A stretch of DNA of 64,000 nucleotides from Verrucomicrobiota bacterium. Lineage in GTDB: Bacteria > Verrucomicrobiota > Verrucomicrobiia > JABWAM01. The stretch lies in NCBI GenBank assembly GCA_023269615.1, contig JAHFSY010000008.1, positions 1 through 64,000 on the forward strand. The letters are read 5' to 3'. How positions within the stretch are numbered: position 1 is the stretch's first letter; the number at the start of each line of letters is the position of its first letter. The notes under the pieces are model-generated. The model worked only from the letters and a program-made list of their open reading frames with translations. It was not told the origin of the DNA and searched no databases. A program made the position numbers and the translations under genes. Below are positions 1-9,183 of the stretch, piece by piece.

Positions 1-686
1 GGCCATTCGTCGCAGGTCGAGTGAAACCGGTCCATGCACTGCTGGGTCCCCGCAGACTTTCCTTCTTTCATGATGAAACTGATTTTTGAAAAACCGCGGC
101 GCAGCAGGGCATGCGTGGAATGGCGGATGGCGCCCAGGACATCCGCGCTCAGAAACGACATGGAGATGCCGGGGGCGGGTGCTCCAAGGAGAATGGCCCG
201 GTGCTTCAGAGGCGTGACCAACCGTTGCTGGGCCGCGGTGAGGGACCCAAAAAAAAGCAGGTCGCCGGAACGGGCGTTGTCCTGGCTCATGGCCTGATAA
301 GTGGCGTTCGTGCCCCTTTCCAGGGTGAGATGGATGTCATATCGTTGCAAACGCTGGGACAGGGCCGCAAACCAGTCGTCGTTGCCGTGATAGTCTTTGG
401 GAAACTCGTTCCCATTGTAAATCACGCGCGCCACTTTCGGACGGAGGGGAAATTCCCCGCGCCGGATTTTCCGGGCACGCCGCAGGCGGACACCTTTTCG
501 CGGCTCGATGGAGATGAGCCCCCTGTGCTCCACGATCTTGAGGGCGGATTCAAGGGTCATGTAACTGACGCCCAGTTTGACAGCCCAATCCCGCATGCCC
601 GGCAAAGGCTCGACGATCCCGCCCCGTGCAATGGAATCAGAAAGGTGATCCGCCAGTTGCTCGGGCCGGGAACGAAGAAAATTCAT
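1..686 (-). CDS. GntR/LacI-type transcriptional regulator, 3' end cut by window edge
   Basis: The reading frame opens at an ATG (minus strand, 686-684) and runs without a stop to the window edge, giving about 228 residues of an unfinished protein. The first about 75 residues look like a GntR-type winged helix (LADHLSDSIARGGIVEPLPG, then a recognition-helix segment LGVSYMTLESALKIVEHRG). The rest resembles the start of a LacI-type periplasmic-binding-protein sensor. Regulators of this build are common next to sugar-use genes in Verrucomicrobiota and Lentisphaerota. The ligand cannot be told from sequence. It is divergent from the pseudopilin-like gene, and a 19-bp palindrome lies 2 bp from its start codon, suggesting self-repression. 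Confidence 0.8.
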   Translation of the reverse strand, partial: MNFLRSRPEQLADHLSDSIARGGIVEPLPGMRDWAVKLGVSYMTLESALKIVEHRGLISIEPRKGVRLRRARKIRRGEFPLRPKVARVIYNGNEFPKDYHGNDDWFAALSQRLQRYDIHLTLERGTNATYQAMSQDNARSGDLLFFGSLTAAQQRLVTPLKHRAILLGAPAPGISMSFLSADVLGAIRHSTHALLRRGFSKISFIMKEGKSAGTQQCMDRFHSTCDEW

Positions 687-687
687 C

Positions 688-706
688 TGACCTAAACATT
701 AGATCA
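688..706. promoter_or_regulatory. Putative regulator operator (19-bp palindrome)
   Basis: The site TGAcCTAAacaTTAGaTCA is an interrupted inverted repeat with arms TGA.CTAA and TTAG.TCA. It lies directly upstream of the GntR/LacI-type regulator start codon, inside the 104-bp region shared with the divergent pseudopilin-like gene. Position and symmetry fit an autoregulatory operator. Binding is inferred. Confidence 0.5.
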
Positions 707-790
707 CAAGTTTCGGGTCGTAAAGGAAAAGAAAATGGTTGATATTCACGGGGCCAGGCAGCCGCCCCGAAGTGGTTGCCGTGTGCCCAC

Positions 791-1600
791 ATGAACACGA
801 ATCGAAAAGCCGGCAGGGCATTCACCCTGATCGAATTGCTCGTTGTGATCGCGATCATTTCCATCCTGATGGCGCTGTTGCTGCCCGCGTTGGGTCGGAC
901 CAAGGCAACGGCCAAACGCATAGCCTGCATGTCGAACATGAGACAGGTTTCCCTGGCGCTCCAATTGCTTGCCAACGACAACGATGGATGGATCAACGGC
1001 GTCAACGCGCCCAAGGATTCGGGCGGGGGATCATCGAACGCCAGCAATTGGACCGAACAGGTGAGTCGCTACCTCTCGGGCGCCACCAACTCTGCGGGAA
1101 TCAACGTCATGGTGGGAATCAACGGGACGGGATGCCCTGGGAGAACAAGGTACCATTACGATTCCGACGCGTCCCTGTGGGTGGACAACACGACCCCATT
1201 TGGAGCGAACACCATGTTTGTAGGCCACTATCCCAGCACCATGCACTCGCTCAATGAAGTGACCCACCCTTCCAGGATTTATCTCCTGTCGGACTGTTAC
1301 ACCATCTACCCCGATTGCAACAGCTGTCTTGGCAGCCAGTCATTGGCTACGATTGATGGCGCCTGGGGTTCAGGGCTTAACCACCATCCCTACCATCCCG
1401 TGCGCGGGAGTGCCCCTTTTGGCGGCTGGTACGGCGGAGGTGTTTATGTCGTCGGCAATGGATTGAATTTTGTCTTTGTGGATGGACATGGCGAATTTTT
1501 GAAAAGATATGGAGGCGCATGGTATGAGGTGGACTGGTATAAATTCGGGCAGTCCACCCTTTGGCCGGAAACGGGCACCTACGATATTTCCGGGGAATGA
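791..1600 (+). CDS. Prepilin-like protein with N-terminal cleavage/methylation motif
   Basis: The N terminus carries a type IV prepilin signal: basic residues, then [13 protein letters not shown], a hydrophobic helix with the conserved Glu. The mature part is about 250 residues and ends near a FVDGH motif, the H-X9-DG type signature of the large pseudopilin-like families in Planctomycetes and Verrucomicrobia. Such proteins are processed by prepilin peptidase and sit in the envelope; their individual roles are mostly unknown. The ATG at 791 is preferred over an upstream in-frame TTG (776) because it gives the normal short basic leader. Several Cys residues (around DCNSCLG) may form disulfides. 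Confidence 0.85.
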   Translation: MNTNRKAGRAFTLIELLVVIAIISILMALLLPALGRTKATAKRIACMSNMRQVSLALQLLANDNDGWINGVNAPKDSGGGSSNASNWTEQVSRYLSGATNSAGINVMVGINGTGCPGRTRYHYDSDASLWVDNTTPFGANTMFVGHYPSTMHSLNEVTHPSRIYLLSDCYTIYPDCNSCLGSQSLATIDGAWGSGLNHHPYHPVRGSAPFGGWYGGGVYVVGNGLNFVFVDGHGEFLKRYGGAWYEVDWYKFGQSTLWPETGTYDISGE

Positions 1601-1656
1601 ATGCCAGGGCTTGCGCATTTGGGTTTGGCAATGCAGGACGGCTCATCATTCTTGCG

Positions 1657-1727
1657 CTTCTTGTGCCTCTTCGCGGCCATATTCCCATGCACCGAATGCA
1701 GAAATTGGCCGCAAAGAGGCACAAAAG
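1657..1727. repeat. Inverted repeat, GCAAAGAGGCACAA family
   Basis: Two arms of about 19 bases (TTGTGCCTCTTCGCGGCCA near 1661 and TGGCCGCAAAGAGGCACAA near 1707) pair with one mismatch around a loop of about 28 bases. The rest of the 1601-1824 gap shows no gene. A related nested palindrome lies at 61182-61339. Confidence 0.6.
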
Positions 1728-1824
1728 GCACAGGTGGCCAACAAGCAGCTCCATAGTCACTCCAAATGCGTAAGCCCTGTGCCTTGGTTGACATCCCGTT
1801 GACAACTTGTTATCGGGGTGACGG

Positions 1825-3036
1825 ATGACTGAACTGATCGCATGCACCGCAGACATCGGGGAGCCTGTCGTTTCGTCGTTTGAGGGAGCCGACATCGGAA
1901 CTGATCCCGACAGCGGAGCAATTGTTCGACGCCTCACCAGCGGGCCGATGATGAACCACCTCATCTATTGCGAGCAGCCCTACACTTCGCCCGACGGCAA
2001 ACGGGTCGCTCTCATCCGCGGCAGGGATTTCACCTTCGAGAATGACTTCAGCCTGCTGGTCGCCGAGCCCGACACGCTGTCGGTTGCGCGAGTCGAACGT
2101 TCCATCCCAAGAAAGATTGCCCACAACGCCTGGAGTGAATGGCTCTATTACATGACCCATGAAGGCGGGCTGCGGCGCGTCTCGCTTCTGACACTGAAAA
2201 GGGAAAACGTCCTGGACGACGGTGCGCTCCCCCTTGATGCCTGGACGGAATCCGTCACCCCGGGCGACCAATGCCTGATTTGCTCCGAACGTCCCAAGGG
2301 ACAGGATCCGCAGATCGTTTCTTACGACACACGAAGCGGCAAGCGGCGCATGCTCTATTCGCATCTCGACGACCATAACGGCGGTCACCTCCAAATCGAG
2401 CCCGTGCGAGGCAAACTGATTCTATTGCAACTGCTCACGGGAACCCGGCGGCAACCCGACGGCGGCGCGGGAAAGGGGACCGGCGTTTCCGTCCTGATGA
2501 TGGACATTGAAGGCGGCAATGTGAAAGAGCTTTGCATCGGAGGAAAACATACCGCGGAGTCATCCGGCCACCTCGCGTGGATTCCGGGCACGGACCGCGT
2601 CGCCTGCGCCGTGAATTGGGACCGTGCCGCCGGAAAACACGACGCCCGTCACCCGCAGGGCAATCTCGTCATCGCCGGCCCGGAGGACAAAGCTCCCCGT
2701 ATCTTCGCCGCGCCCGAGCACGCGTTCTATCACGTGTCCGTCTCCCGGTGCGGGAAGTATTTTGTCTGCGACGAGTTCATGGATTTTCAAATGGATGTGT
2801 TTCGACGCGGGGCGTTTGGCCCAGCGCGCATCGTGGTTGGAAATTTTGAGACCGGCAAATACCGCGTCCTGGTCCGCGATTGCATGGTCCATGGCCTTGC
2901 AGGCACCTCGAATTGGGAACCCGACCCGTATTTCACCGCGGATAATCGTTACGTGATCTACAACGCCTCGCCATTCGGCACCAACCAGGTGCATGCTGCA
3001 AAAGTGCCGCCGGATTTCCTGGAGAGCCTGGGTTAA
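1825..3036 (+). CDS. Beta-propeller protein, oligogalacturonate lyase-like (PL22-type)
   Basis: The 403-residue protein has no clear signal peptide and is made of repeated blade-like segments such as YTSPDGKRVALIRG, SRCGKYFVCDEF and FTADNRYVIYNASPFG, the pattern of TolB/WD40-like propellers. Overall length and the His-rich middle and end resemble oligogalacturonate lyases of family PL22, which split unsaturated pectin oligomers in the cytoplasm using a bound metal. The metal-ligand His set was not verified, so a non-catalytic propeller is possible. A GGGGTGA ribosome site precedes the ATG. A sugar-type regulator upstream would fit a carbohydrate role. The next gene starts 20 bases downstream. 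Confidence 0.6.
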   Translation: MTELIACTADIGEPVVSSFEGADIGTDPDSGAIVRRLTSGPMMNHLIYCEQPYTSPDGKRVALIRGRDFTFENDFSLLVAEPDTLSVARVERSIPRKIAHNAWSEWLYYMTHEGGLRRVSLLTLKRENVLDDGALPLDAWTESVTPGDQCLICSERPKGQDPQIVSYDTRSGKRRMLYSHLDDHNGGHLQIEPVRGKLILLQLLTGTRRQPDGGAGKGTGVSVLMMDIEGGNVKELCIGGKHTAESSGHLAWIPGTDRVACAVNWDRAAGKHDARHPQGNLVIAGPEDKAPRIFAAPEHAFYHVSVSRCGKYFVCDEFMDFQMDVFRRGAFGPARIVVGNFETGKYRVLVRDCMVHGLAGTSNWEPDPYFTADNRYVIYNASPFGTNQVHAAKVPPDFLESLG

Positions 3037-3055
3037 GGGAACGAGATCAAGCCGC

Positions 3056-4807
3056 ATGAGAGCGACGACGCCATCGCCCGTCCGACCCGGCGGTTCATCC
3101 ACACTCGCGGGATGGCTGGCGCTTGGAGCATTGATCCTGGCCGGGCTGGCGCTCCGCCTGCATGGGATCTCCGGCCAGATCCTGTTGGATGATGAATGGC
3201 ACAGCTTGTTTTATGTGGCGGATTTTCCTCTGAAGGACCTGCTCACCCACATGGGGAGCGGGGCGACCTGCATCCCCCTCAACATCTTCCAGAAGTTCAT
3301 GCTGCAATCCATCGGGTGGAGCGAGATGATCCTGAGGCTGCCGGGCATCGTGGCCGGAATTCTTTGCCTGTGCGTGTTTCCGTTGCTGGTCGGGAAACTG
3401 TTCAGCAGACGCGCGACGATCATCTTCACCATCCTCATGGCCATCTCGCCGCATCTGATTTTTGCAGGCAGCTTTACGCGCCCCTACGCCATCTATCTGC
3501 TGTTGTCGTTCGTGGCGATCCACGCCTTTTACATGTGGACCATTTCCGGACAAGGCCGATACCGCATGGCCTACGTGTTGGGCGGAGCGATGGCCATTTA
3601 TGTCCATCTTTTTGCGGTGATTGCCGTGATCCTGCCACCGCTCTACGTCCTCCTCAGCCGTGGCTCTCCATGGCTCAAGGGGACGGATGGACAGAATCAA
3701 ATGACATCAAAAAAAATCATCGGGGCCCTCGCACTGTGCCTTGGGATTGCCGGCGTCCTGTTGCTGCCGGCGCTCGTCCATTCATCCGCGGAATTTTTTG
3801 CGAAACGTCCGCGGTCGAATCCACCCACCGTGTTCACTTTCGCCGGCTTCGCGAGCCTGGTCGCCGGCAGTTCGAACTGGCTGGCGGTCATTCCCTTCTG
3901 TCTTCTCTGGCTGGGAGGACAGGCGTGGTTGATCCGGACCAACCGTCTCCTGGGAGGGATGTTTGCCGCGATCACCCTGTCTTATGCAGCTGCAGTCGTC
4001 CTCGCGGCGCCGCCCAAGATGGATGTTTCCATCCAGATGGCCCGATACTGCATCCCCATCTTCCCCATCGCTTTTATTTGTGTGGCAGTCGCCGCGGACC
4101 AAAGCCTTGCAGCCCTCGCGCAAAGACCAGGCAGTCGCTCCAGGGGATTCGCCACGGGGATCATCCTTTGCGCCGGCGTGACGCTGTTCATGGCCGGCCC
4201 ATTGCCGCGGCTTCACGGAAGCATCAATAATTTCATGAACCACGCGGCTTACCAGGAATCCTACGAGCCTCTCCAGTGGGACCATCCGTATCACAGCCAG
4301 ATGTTCGATTATCACATGACGGTGCAGGAGCCCACGATGTCTGAATTCTATCGCAGGCTGGTCAGGGAAAAGGAGGATGTGATCGTTGTGGAATATCCGA
4401 TGATCATCGGCTTTCACCTGAACCCTTTTTACTTCTACCAGCATTTTCATCACAAGCGCGTCATCGCGGGATATGTGTCCAATCTCGATTGCTTCACCCT
4501 CCGTTCCCCGGGAGATGCCGCCCACCCCAACATGCCCTTTGATGTCCCCCTCTCCAACGTCAAGGACAAGGGCAACCTGAGATTCAGGAACATGGTGGAC
4601 CTCACGCGAAAGGAAGACCTCCTGAAATCAGGCGCACGCTATCTCATCATCCACAAGAATATCTTTTCGGAGGAGATGGGACAGAAAACGTTCGATCACG
4701 CCTGGCTGCCGGCGATGGATCTGGAAAAAACCTATCGCAAGGAATTTGGAGAACCCGTTTTCAAGGATCAATGGCTCACAGTTTTTAGGATTCCAGACAG
4801 CCCATGA
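3056..4807 (+). CDS. Multi-pass membrane glycosyltransferase (GT39/ArnT-like)
   Basis: About 583 residues with about ten hydrophobic helices in the first 400 residues and a soluble C-terminal part. Early in the first loop comes LLDDEWHSLFYV, matching the acidic catalytic loop of GT-C enzymes that use polyprenyl-phosphate sugars. Members transfer sugars to lipids or proteins on the outer face of the inner membrane. The ATG at 3056 is chosen because AAGGGAACGAG stands about 10 bases upstream; a longer frame from 2993 overlaps the previous gene. Substrate is unknown. A second protein of the same general kind lies at 22298-23902. Confidence 0.7.
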   Translation: MRATTPSPVRPGGSSTLAGWLALGALILAGLALRLHGISGQILLDDEWHSLFYVADFPLKDLLTHMGSGATCIPLNIFQKFMLQSIGWSEMILRLPGIVAGILCLCVFPLLVGKLFSRRATIIFTILMAISPHLIFAGSFTRPYAIYLLLSFVAIHAFYMWTISGQGRYRMAYVLGGAMAIYVHLFAVIAVILPPLYVLLSRGSPWLKGTDGQNQMTSKKIIGALALCLGIAGVLLLPALVHSSAEFFAKRPRSNPPTVFTFAGFASLVAGSSNWLAVIPFCLLWLGGQAWLIRTNRLLGGMFAAITLSYAAAVVLAAPPKMDVSIQMARYCIPIFPIAFICVAVAADQSLAALAQRPGSRSRGFATGIILCAGVTLFMAGPLPRLHGSINNFMNHAAYQESYEPLQWDHPYHSQMFDYHMTVQEPTMSEFYRRLVREKEDVIVVEYPMIIGFHLNPFYFYQHFHHKRVIAGYVSNLDCFTLRSPGDAAHPNMPFDVPLSNVKDKGNLRFRNMVDLTRKEDLLKSGARYLIIHKNIFSEEMGQKTFDHAWLPAMDLEKTYRKEFGEPVFKDQWLTVFRIPDSP

Positions 4808-4826
4808 TGCGGGTAAAATCCTCACC

Positions 4827-6851
4827 ATGATCGGGTTTGGACGCTACAACTTGTTGCTGAAGCTCGGGGAGGGCGGCATGGGCGATGTGTTTCTCGCCCG
4901 GCAAAAATCGTTGAAACGTTACTGTGCCGTCAAAATGATCAGCCCCAAGCTGTCGGATGACAAGAAAATGACCGCGCGTTTCCTCCGCGAAGCACGGGCC
5001 GCCGCCACCCTTTCGCATCCAAACCTGATCCACATTTTCGATTGCGACCGTCACAACGACCAGCCCTTCATCTCGATGGAATACGTGGAAGGCCTGAGCC
5101 TCGGCCAGATTTCGGAGGTAAACGGGCCGCTCCCGCTGTCCCTCATATTCCATTGGATCAACCAGGCATTGGCGGGACTCGACTACATCCACGGGAAGAA
5201 AATCATCCATCGCGACATCAAGCCGGATAACATGATGATTGACCCGTCGGGCGGACTCAAGATCATGGACCTGGGCATGGCCAAAGCCCAGTTTGGGGAA
5301 GAGCATGGAGGGACGTCCACGGGAATCGTGATGGGTTCGCCGTACTACATGAGCCCCGAGCATGTGCGCGGCTTGAAGACCGTGGACCACCGCTCGGACT
5401 TGTATTCACTCGGGATCAGCATGTTCCAGATGGTGACAGGGCATGTGCCGTTCCGCCATCGCACCACCACGGCGATCTGCCGGGCCCACCTGGATGAACC
5501 CGTGCCGTCCGTTCGATTGTCCGACCAGAAACTTACTGAAAACCTTGACCAGTTCATCGCCCGGGCGACGGCAAAGAAACCCGAGGAACGCTTCCAGTCT
5601 GCGTCGGAAATGATGCAGGCGATGAAACCCTGGCTGTCCCGTTTTCCCATGGACGACTCGTCCCAGCGGGCTCTCAAACGATTCGGTTTCAACGAACGCA
5701 CGGTCATGCACCTGCTCAACAAGGAGGGCGTTGTCGCGACCGACGTGGATCGTGACATCAAGCCGGACCAACCGGCGCCCGGGGCAAAGTCCATGGCGCC
5801 CCTCCCCGCACCTTCCGTCTGGCAGCGTTACGGGAAATGGATGACCGCCGCTGCAACCGTCGCGATCCTTCTGGTGCTTGCCTGGGGATGGAACTTCCTG
5901 AGGAATCTACCGCCTCCTGCAGTCACGGTGATCGTGCCATACGAACCATCGCCATCCTCTCCCGTCATGGTGTCCATTCCTCCTCCCGACCCCATCCCCC
6001 AGCCCAAGACCGGAAGCCTGATCGTGCGGACAAAACCTGACAAGGCAATCGTGATGTTCGACAACAAGACGCTCCCATCGCCCGCGTCGTTTTATGATGT
6101 CAAAGTGGGAGGGTACAAGGTGAAGATCATGAAGGACGGCTATCGCGATGCGAATCCGGAAGTGGAGATCAAGGCGGGCGAGATGACGGAGTTGCCGCTT
6201 GTGACCCTCGTGCGCAAACCCGGCAGGATCACGATTGAGAGCGAGCCGACGGGCGCTGAAGTTCTGGTGAATGGTGAGTTGAAAGGGAAAACCCCCTGCC
6301 CTCTCGATGGTGGCGATGAAGAGTCGGTGGACTGCGTGGTGCGTATGGATGGCTATCTGGAAGTGACACTCACCACCGAGCTCAAGGAGGATGGCGGATC
6401 GCGACTGGTGAGGCTTGCAGCGGTTCCAAAGACGGTGGAGGCGACCCAGCAAGCTCCTACAGCAACAACGGAGGGGCCGCCAAAAACTGAGACCTCTCCG
6501 ACCGTGCAGAACGGGGGCAACACGAATTCGTCCGACCCACAATTAAAGGAGGCCGCCAGGCATTTTGCAGACGCGCTGATGAAAGCGCGTGCAGCCTCCC
6601 TCCGTGACTGGCTGAACGTCAAAAAGATCATCATCTCCGAAATGAAAAACGGCGCCCGAGACCACGGCGCACGTGATGCCAGGGTCCTCGAGCAGGCGAT
6701 GGAGGAGAACGCCAAGGTGATGGAGGATGCGCGAAAACTTTCAGACAGTGAGTTTGAAAAACAGAAGTCCGCCCTGCTGCAGCGGATCCTGGACAACATG
6801 GCGCCCGTCATGGGAAAAGCAACCCCGACCGGGCCAACGTTCACGCGATGA
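4827..6851 (+). CDS. Membrane Ser/Thr protein kinase with PEGA repeats
   Basis: The N-terminal kinase domain has a glycine-rich loop GEGGMGDV (residues 14-21), the catalytic Lys in AVKM (36), HRDIKPDN near 128, DLG in place of DFG and GSPYYMSPE in the activation segment. A single membrane helix follows near 337-357 (TAAATVAILLVLAW). Outside it lie two PEGA-type units (GSLIVRTKPDKAIVMFDN; GRITIESEPTGAEVLVNG) and a charged helical tail. This suggests a cytoplasmic kinase with an envelope-side sensing part, probably surface-layer or wall related. The ATG at 4827 was chosen over 4746 because the latter overlaps the previous gene. Target proteins are not evident from the neighbours. Confidence 0.92.
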   Translation: MIGFGRYNLLLKLGEGGMGDVFLARQKSLKRYCAVKMISPKLSDDKKMTARFLREARAAATLSHPNLIHIFDCDRHNDQPFISMEYVEGLSLGQISEVNGPLPLSLIFHWINQALAGLDYIHGKKIIHRDIKPDNMMIDPSGGLKIMDLGMAKAQFGEEHGGTSTGIVMGSPYYMSPEHVRGLKTVDHRSDLYSLGISMFQMVTGHVPFRHRTTTAICRAHLDEPVPSVRLSDQKLTENLDQFIARATAKKPEERFQSASEMMQAMKPWLSRFPMDDSSQRALKRFGFNERTVMHLLNKEGVVATDVDRDIKPDQPAPGAKSMAPLPAPSVWQRYGKWMTAAATVAILLVLAWGWNFLRNLPPPAVTVIVPYEPSPSSPVMVSIPPPDPIPQPKTGSLIVRTKPDKAIVMFDNKTLPSPASFYDVKVGGYKVKIMKDGYRDANPEVEIKAGEMTELPLVTLVRKPGRITIESEPTGAEVLVNGELKGKTPCPLDGGDEESVDCVVRMDGYLEVTLTTELKEDGGSRLVRLAAVPKTVEATQQAPTATTEGPPKTETSPTVQNGGNTNSSDPQLKEAARHFADALMKARAASLRDWLNVKKIIISEMKNGARDHGARDARVLEQAMEENAKVMEDARKLSDSEFEKQKSALLQRILDNMAPVMGKATPTGPTFTR

Positions 6852-6879
6852 TGGCGGATCGCTTCATCCTCAACCCTCC

Positions 6880-6980
6880 AAGCGGCTGTCCACCGCCTCC
6901 GCCGCTTATGTTGCGCGGCCAGGTGCAGGCCTGCACCTGGCGCGACGCAACAGGGCGGCTACGGCGCTGGACAACCGCTT
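6880..6980. repeat. Large palindromic element with about 50-base arms
   Basis: The left arm (AAGCGGCTGTCCACCGCC onward) and right arm (ending GGCGCTGGACAACCGCTT) are imperfect inverted copies meeting at a perfect 22-bp palindrome at 6919-6940 (CCAGGTGCAG, GC, CTGCACCTGG). It fills most of the gap between the kinase gene and thiG. There is no T run, so it is not a typical intrinsic terminator. Confidence 0.75.
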
Positions 6981-7025
6981 GCTTCATCCTTGCTCCCCGC
7001 TCCCGCATCATGCAGAGAATGGGAA

Positions 7026-7808
7026 ATGCCTTCATCGCTGGTCATCGCCGGAAGAACCATCCGCTCCCGTCTCTTCATGGGCACCGGAAAATTTTCCTCC
7101 AATGAACAGATGCGGGACGCCCTCGACGCCTCGGGAGCGGAACTCGTCACAGTCGCCCTCCGCCGCGCGGACCTCTCCGGCAAGCACGACCCTTTTGCCA
7201 ACATCCTCGAATTCATTGACCCCAAGCGTTACCTCCTCATGCCCAACACCTCAGGCGCGATGAACGCCGAGGAGGCCGTCCGCCTCTGCCGCATCTCCGC
7301 CGGCGCCGGGCTCCCGAAATGGGTGAAGCTCGAAATTCATCCCGACCCGCGCTACCTGCTCCCCGACGCCGTGGAAACGCTCAAGGCCGCGGAAATCCTC
7401 GTGAAGGAAGGCTTCACCGTGCTCCCCTACATCAACGCCGACCCCGTCCTGGCGTTGCGATTGCAGGACGCCGGTTGCGCCACCGTGATGCCGCTCGGCT
7501 CTCCCATCGGTTCGCATCGTGGAATCGAAACGCGAGCGCAAATCGAAATCATCATCGAGCAAGCCCGCGTCCCGGTGGTGGTGGACGCCGGCCTCGGCGC
7601 GCCATCGCAAGCCGCCGAAGCCATGGAGATGGGCGCCGACGCCGTGCTGGTGAACACCGCCATCGCCGTGGCGGGCGACCCGTCAAGAATGGCGCGCGCC
7701 TTCAAGTCAGCAGTGGAAGCGGGACGCGAAGCATACGAAGTGGGCATCGCCTCCCCGGGAAAAACCGCCCAAGCCACCAGTCCGCTGACAGGATTTCTAA
7801 AGTCCTGA
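7026..7808 (+). CDS. thiG: Thiazole synthase ThiG
   Basis: ThiG forms the thiazole phosphate of thiamine from deoxyxylulose 5-phosphate, dehydroglycine and ThiS thiocarboxylate. The 260-residue protein has the family length and start ([19 protein letters not shown]), the Schiff-base Lys in WVKLEIHPD (about residue 101), and phosphate-binding turns such as [13 protein letters not shown] and [20 protein letters not shown] ending with [12 protein letters not shown]. No thiS, thiF or thiH lies nearby, so the pathway genes are scattered. The start at 7026 gives the usual N terminus; a longer frame from 6990 runs into the repeat region. Confidence 0.95.
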   Translation: MPSSLVIAGRTIRSRLFMGTGKFSSNEQMRDALDASGAELVTVALRRADLSGKHDPFANILEFIDPKRYLLMPNTSGAMNAEEAVRLCRISAGAGLPKWVKLEIHPDPRYLLPDAVETLKAAEILVKEGFTVLPYINADPVLALRLQDAGCATVMPLGSPIGSHRGIETRAQIEIIIEQARVPVVVDAGLGAPSQAAEAMEMGADAVLVNTAIAVAGDPSRMARAFKSAVEAGREAYEVGIASPGKTAQATSPLTGFLKS

Positions 7809-7936
7809 GCCACCTTCGCCAGTCGCTGCCTTTGTTTCGCCATGCTTGACCGTCTCTTTGCCTCTTGCTACGGTGCCGACCCCATGAGCAACCCGTTTTT
7901 CCCAGCAGTATTTTTCAAGGAAGGGTGGTGATTTGA

Positions 7937-8116
7937 TTGTCAGAAATCCGACTTAAAAAAGGCGAATCCGTGGACAAGGCTTTGCGCCGTCTCAAGCGCA
8001 AGCTCGACCGCGAAGGAACGCTGCGCGAAGCCCGCGTCAAGAAACGTTACGAGAAGCCCAGCGTCCGCAAGAAACGCAAGGCCAAGGAAGCCCGCCAGAA
8101 CCGCAAGAGGTATTGA
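7937..8116 (+). CDS. rpsU: 30S ribosomal protein S21
   Basis: A 59-residue, very basic protein (SEIRLKKGESVDKALRRLKR onward, ending in a Lys/Arg-rich tail) matches S21, which sits on the 30S platform near the anti-Shine-Dalgarno end. An in-frame TGA lies directly before the TTG at 7937, so TTG must be the start; AAGGAAGGG at 7918-7926 is a strong ribosome site for it. A 15-codon reading frame (ATG 7884 to TGA 7931) ends 5 bases upstream and covers that ribosome site, so translational coupling is possible. It lies 128 bases after thiG. Confidence 0.9.
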   Translation: MSEIRLKKGESVDKALRRLKRKLDREGTLREARVKKRYEKPSVRKKRKAKEARQNRKRY

Positions 8117-8252
8117 GCTGCGCGCGGGCTGCTGGCTGCTGGCTTCTAGCCACTGGGTCGGAAGCACGAAGGCACAAGTACACTCACGCGATCTCACGGC
8201 TGGAGTGGCTTGTTGCTTCTGGTCTTGTGGCCAGTAGCTCGTAGCTAGTAGC
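8117..8252. repeat. GCTGCTGGCTTCTAGC-type repeats
   Basis: The gap after rpsU holds two diverged copies (8128-8158 and 8200-8252) of an element related to CAGCAGCTAGAAGCCAG seen again at 13846-13874, 20634-20664 and 20762-20789. No gene is visible in this gap. Confidence 0.6.
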
Positions 8253-8260
8253 TTAGCGGG

Positions 8261-9181
8261 ATGTTCTCCTTTTCCACCTGCTGGAATTCAGGCTCGCACA
8301 CGGATGGCGAGGCCATGATGAATGAAATCCGCGCGCTCGGCTTTTCCACCGTCGAGCTCAGCCACGGCATCCGCCTGAGCCTCGTCGAGGGAATCGAGCG
8401 GGCGATCAGCAAGGATCCTCAATTCCGCGTCTCGAGCCTGCACAATTTCTGCCCGCTTCCGGTCGGCTTCCTCCATGCCGCGCCCAACGCGTACCTGTTG
8501 TCGGCCACCACCGAGAACGAGCGTCAGAAGGCGATCCGACACACCATGACCACCCTGGATTTCGCGGCGAAAATGAAGGCTCGGTTCGTGGTCCTGCATT
8601 TTGGTTCCGTTCCCATGGGCGATTATACCGGCGATCTCGTGAAGCTGATCTGCGAAGGGCAACGTGACACCCCGAAATACAAAAAACTCCTCGAAAAATC
8701 GCTCGCCAAACGCAAGGCCAAGGGTGCAAAGCCGTTTGCCCAAAGCATGAAAAGTCTGGAAGTACTCGCAAAGGCCGCGGGCGAGCGCGGCATCCGGCTC
8801 GGCATCGAGAGCCGCTATCGCCTTGAGGAAATTCCAACCGAGGATGAGTTCGACGAAATCTTCCGCACGTTTCCCGCCGCGCAGGTCGGCTACTGGCATG
8901 ACACCGGGCACTCGCAAACCTGGCACAACCTGGGAATCACCGACCACGTCCAATGGCTGAAAAAATTCGAGCCCCGCATCATCGGTTGCCACCTGCACGA
9001 CCTCACCCATCCAAACCACGACCATCAGATTCCCGGCGATGGCATGGTTCCATTCGACCAGCTCACCGCGCTGCACCGCCCCGACGTCCTGAAGGTGTTT
9101 GAATTTGAACCCGGCATGCCAGCCGATGCGTTAAAAACACGCCTCCCTCCTTTCATGTCCTCATTTGAAACCACGCGTTGA
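8261..9181 (+). CDS. Sugar phosphate isomerase/epimerase family TIM-barrel protein
   Basis: The 306-residue protein fits the AP-endonuclease-2/xylose-isomerase-like TIM barrel. It opens with FSFSTCWNSG, has LHNFCPLPVG, then RFVVLHFGS, IRLGIESRYRLEEIP, GYWHDTGHSQTW, IIGCHLHDLTHPNHDHQIPG and VFEFEPG. Glu, Asp and His residues at the strand ends would bind the divalent metal. The family includes epimerases, isomerases and dehydratases of sugars and polyols; the exact substrate cannot be read from sequence. It ends 2 bases before the next start, so the two are probably co-transcribed. Confidence 0.8.
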   Translation: MFSFSTCWNSGSHTDGEAMMNEIRALGFSTVELSHGIRLSLVEGIERAISKDPQFRVSSLHNFCPLPVGFLHAAPNAYLLSATTENERQKAIRHTMTTLDFAAKMKARFVVLHFGSVPMGDYTGDLVKLICEGQRDTPKYKKLLEKSLAKRKAKGAKPFAQSMKSLEVLAKAAGERGIRLGIESRYRLEEIPTEDEFDEIFRTFPAAQVGYWHDTGHSQTWHNLGITDHVQWLKKFEPRIIGCHLHDLTHPNHDHQIPGDGMVPFDQLTALHRPDVLKVFEFEPGMPADALKTRLPPFMSSFETTR

Positions 9182-9183
9182 CG

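Noticed and set aside
111..695. 194-codon plus-strand frame at the left edge
   Set aside because: It is antisense to the truncated regulator, which has a recognisable helix-turn-helix and start.
3196..4230. 344-codon frame inside the GT-C glycosyltransferase gene
   Set aside because: It is an out-of-frame shadow; the membrane-helix pattern belongs to the other frame.
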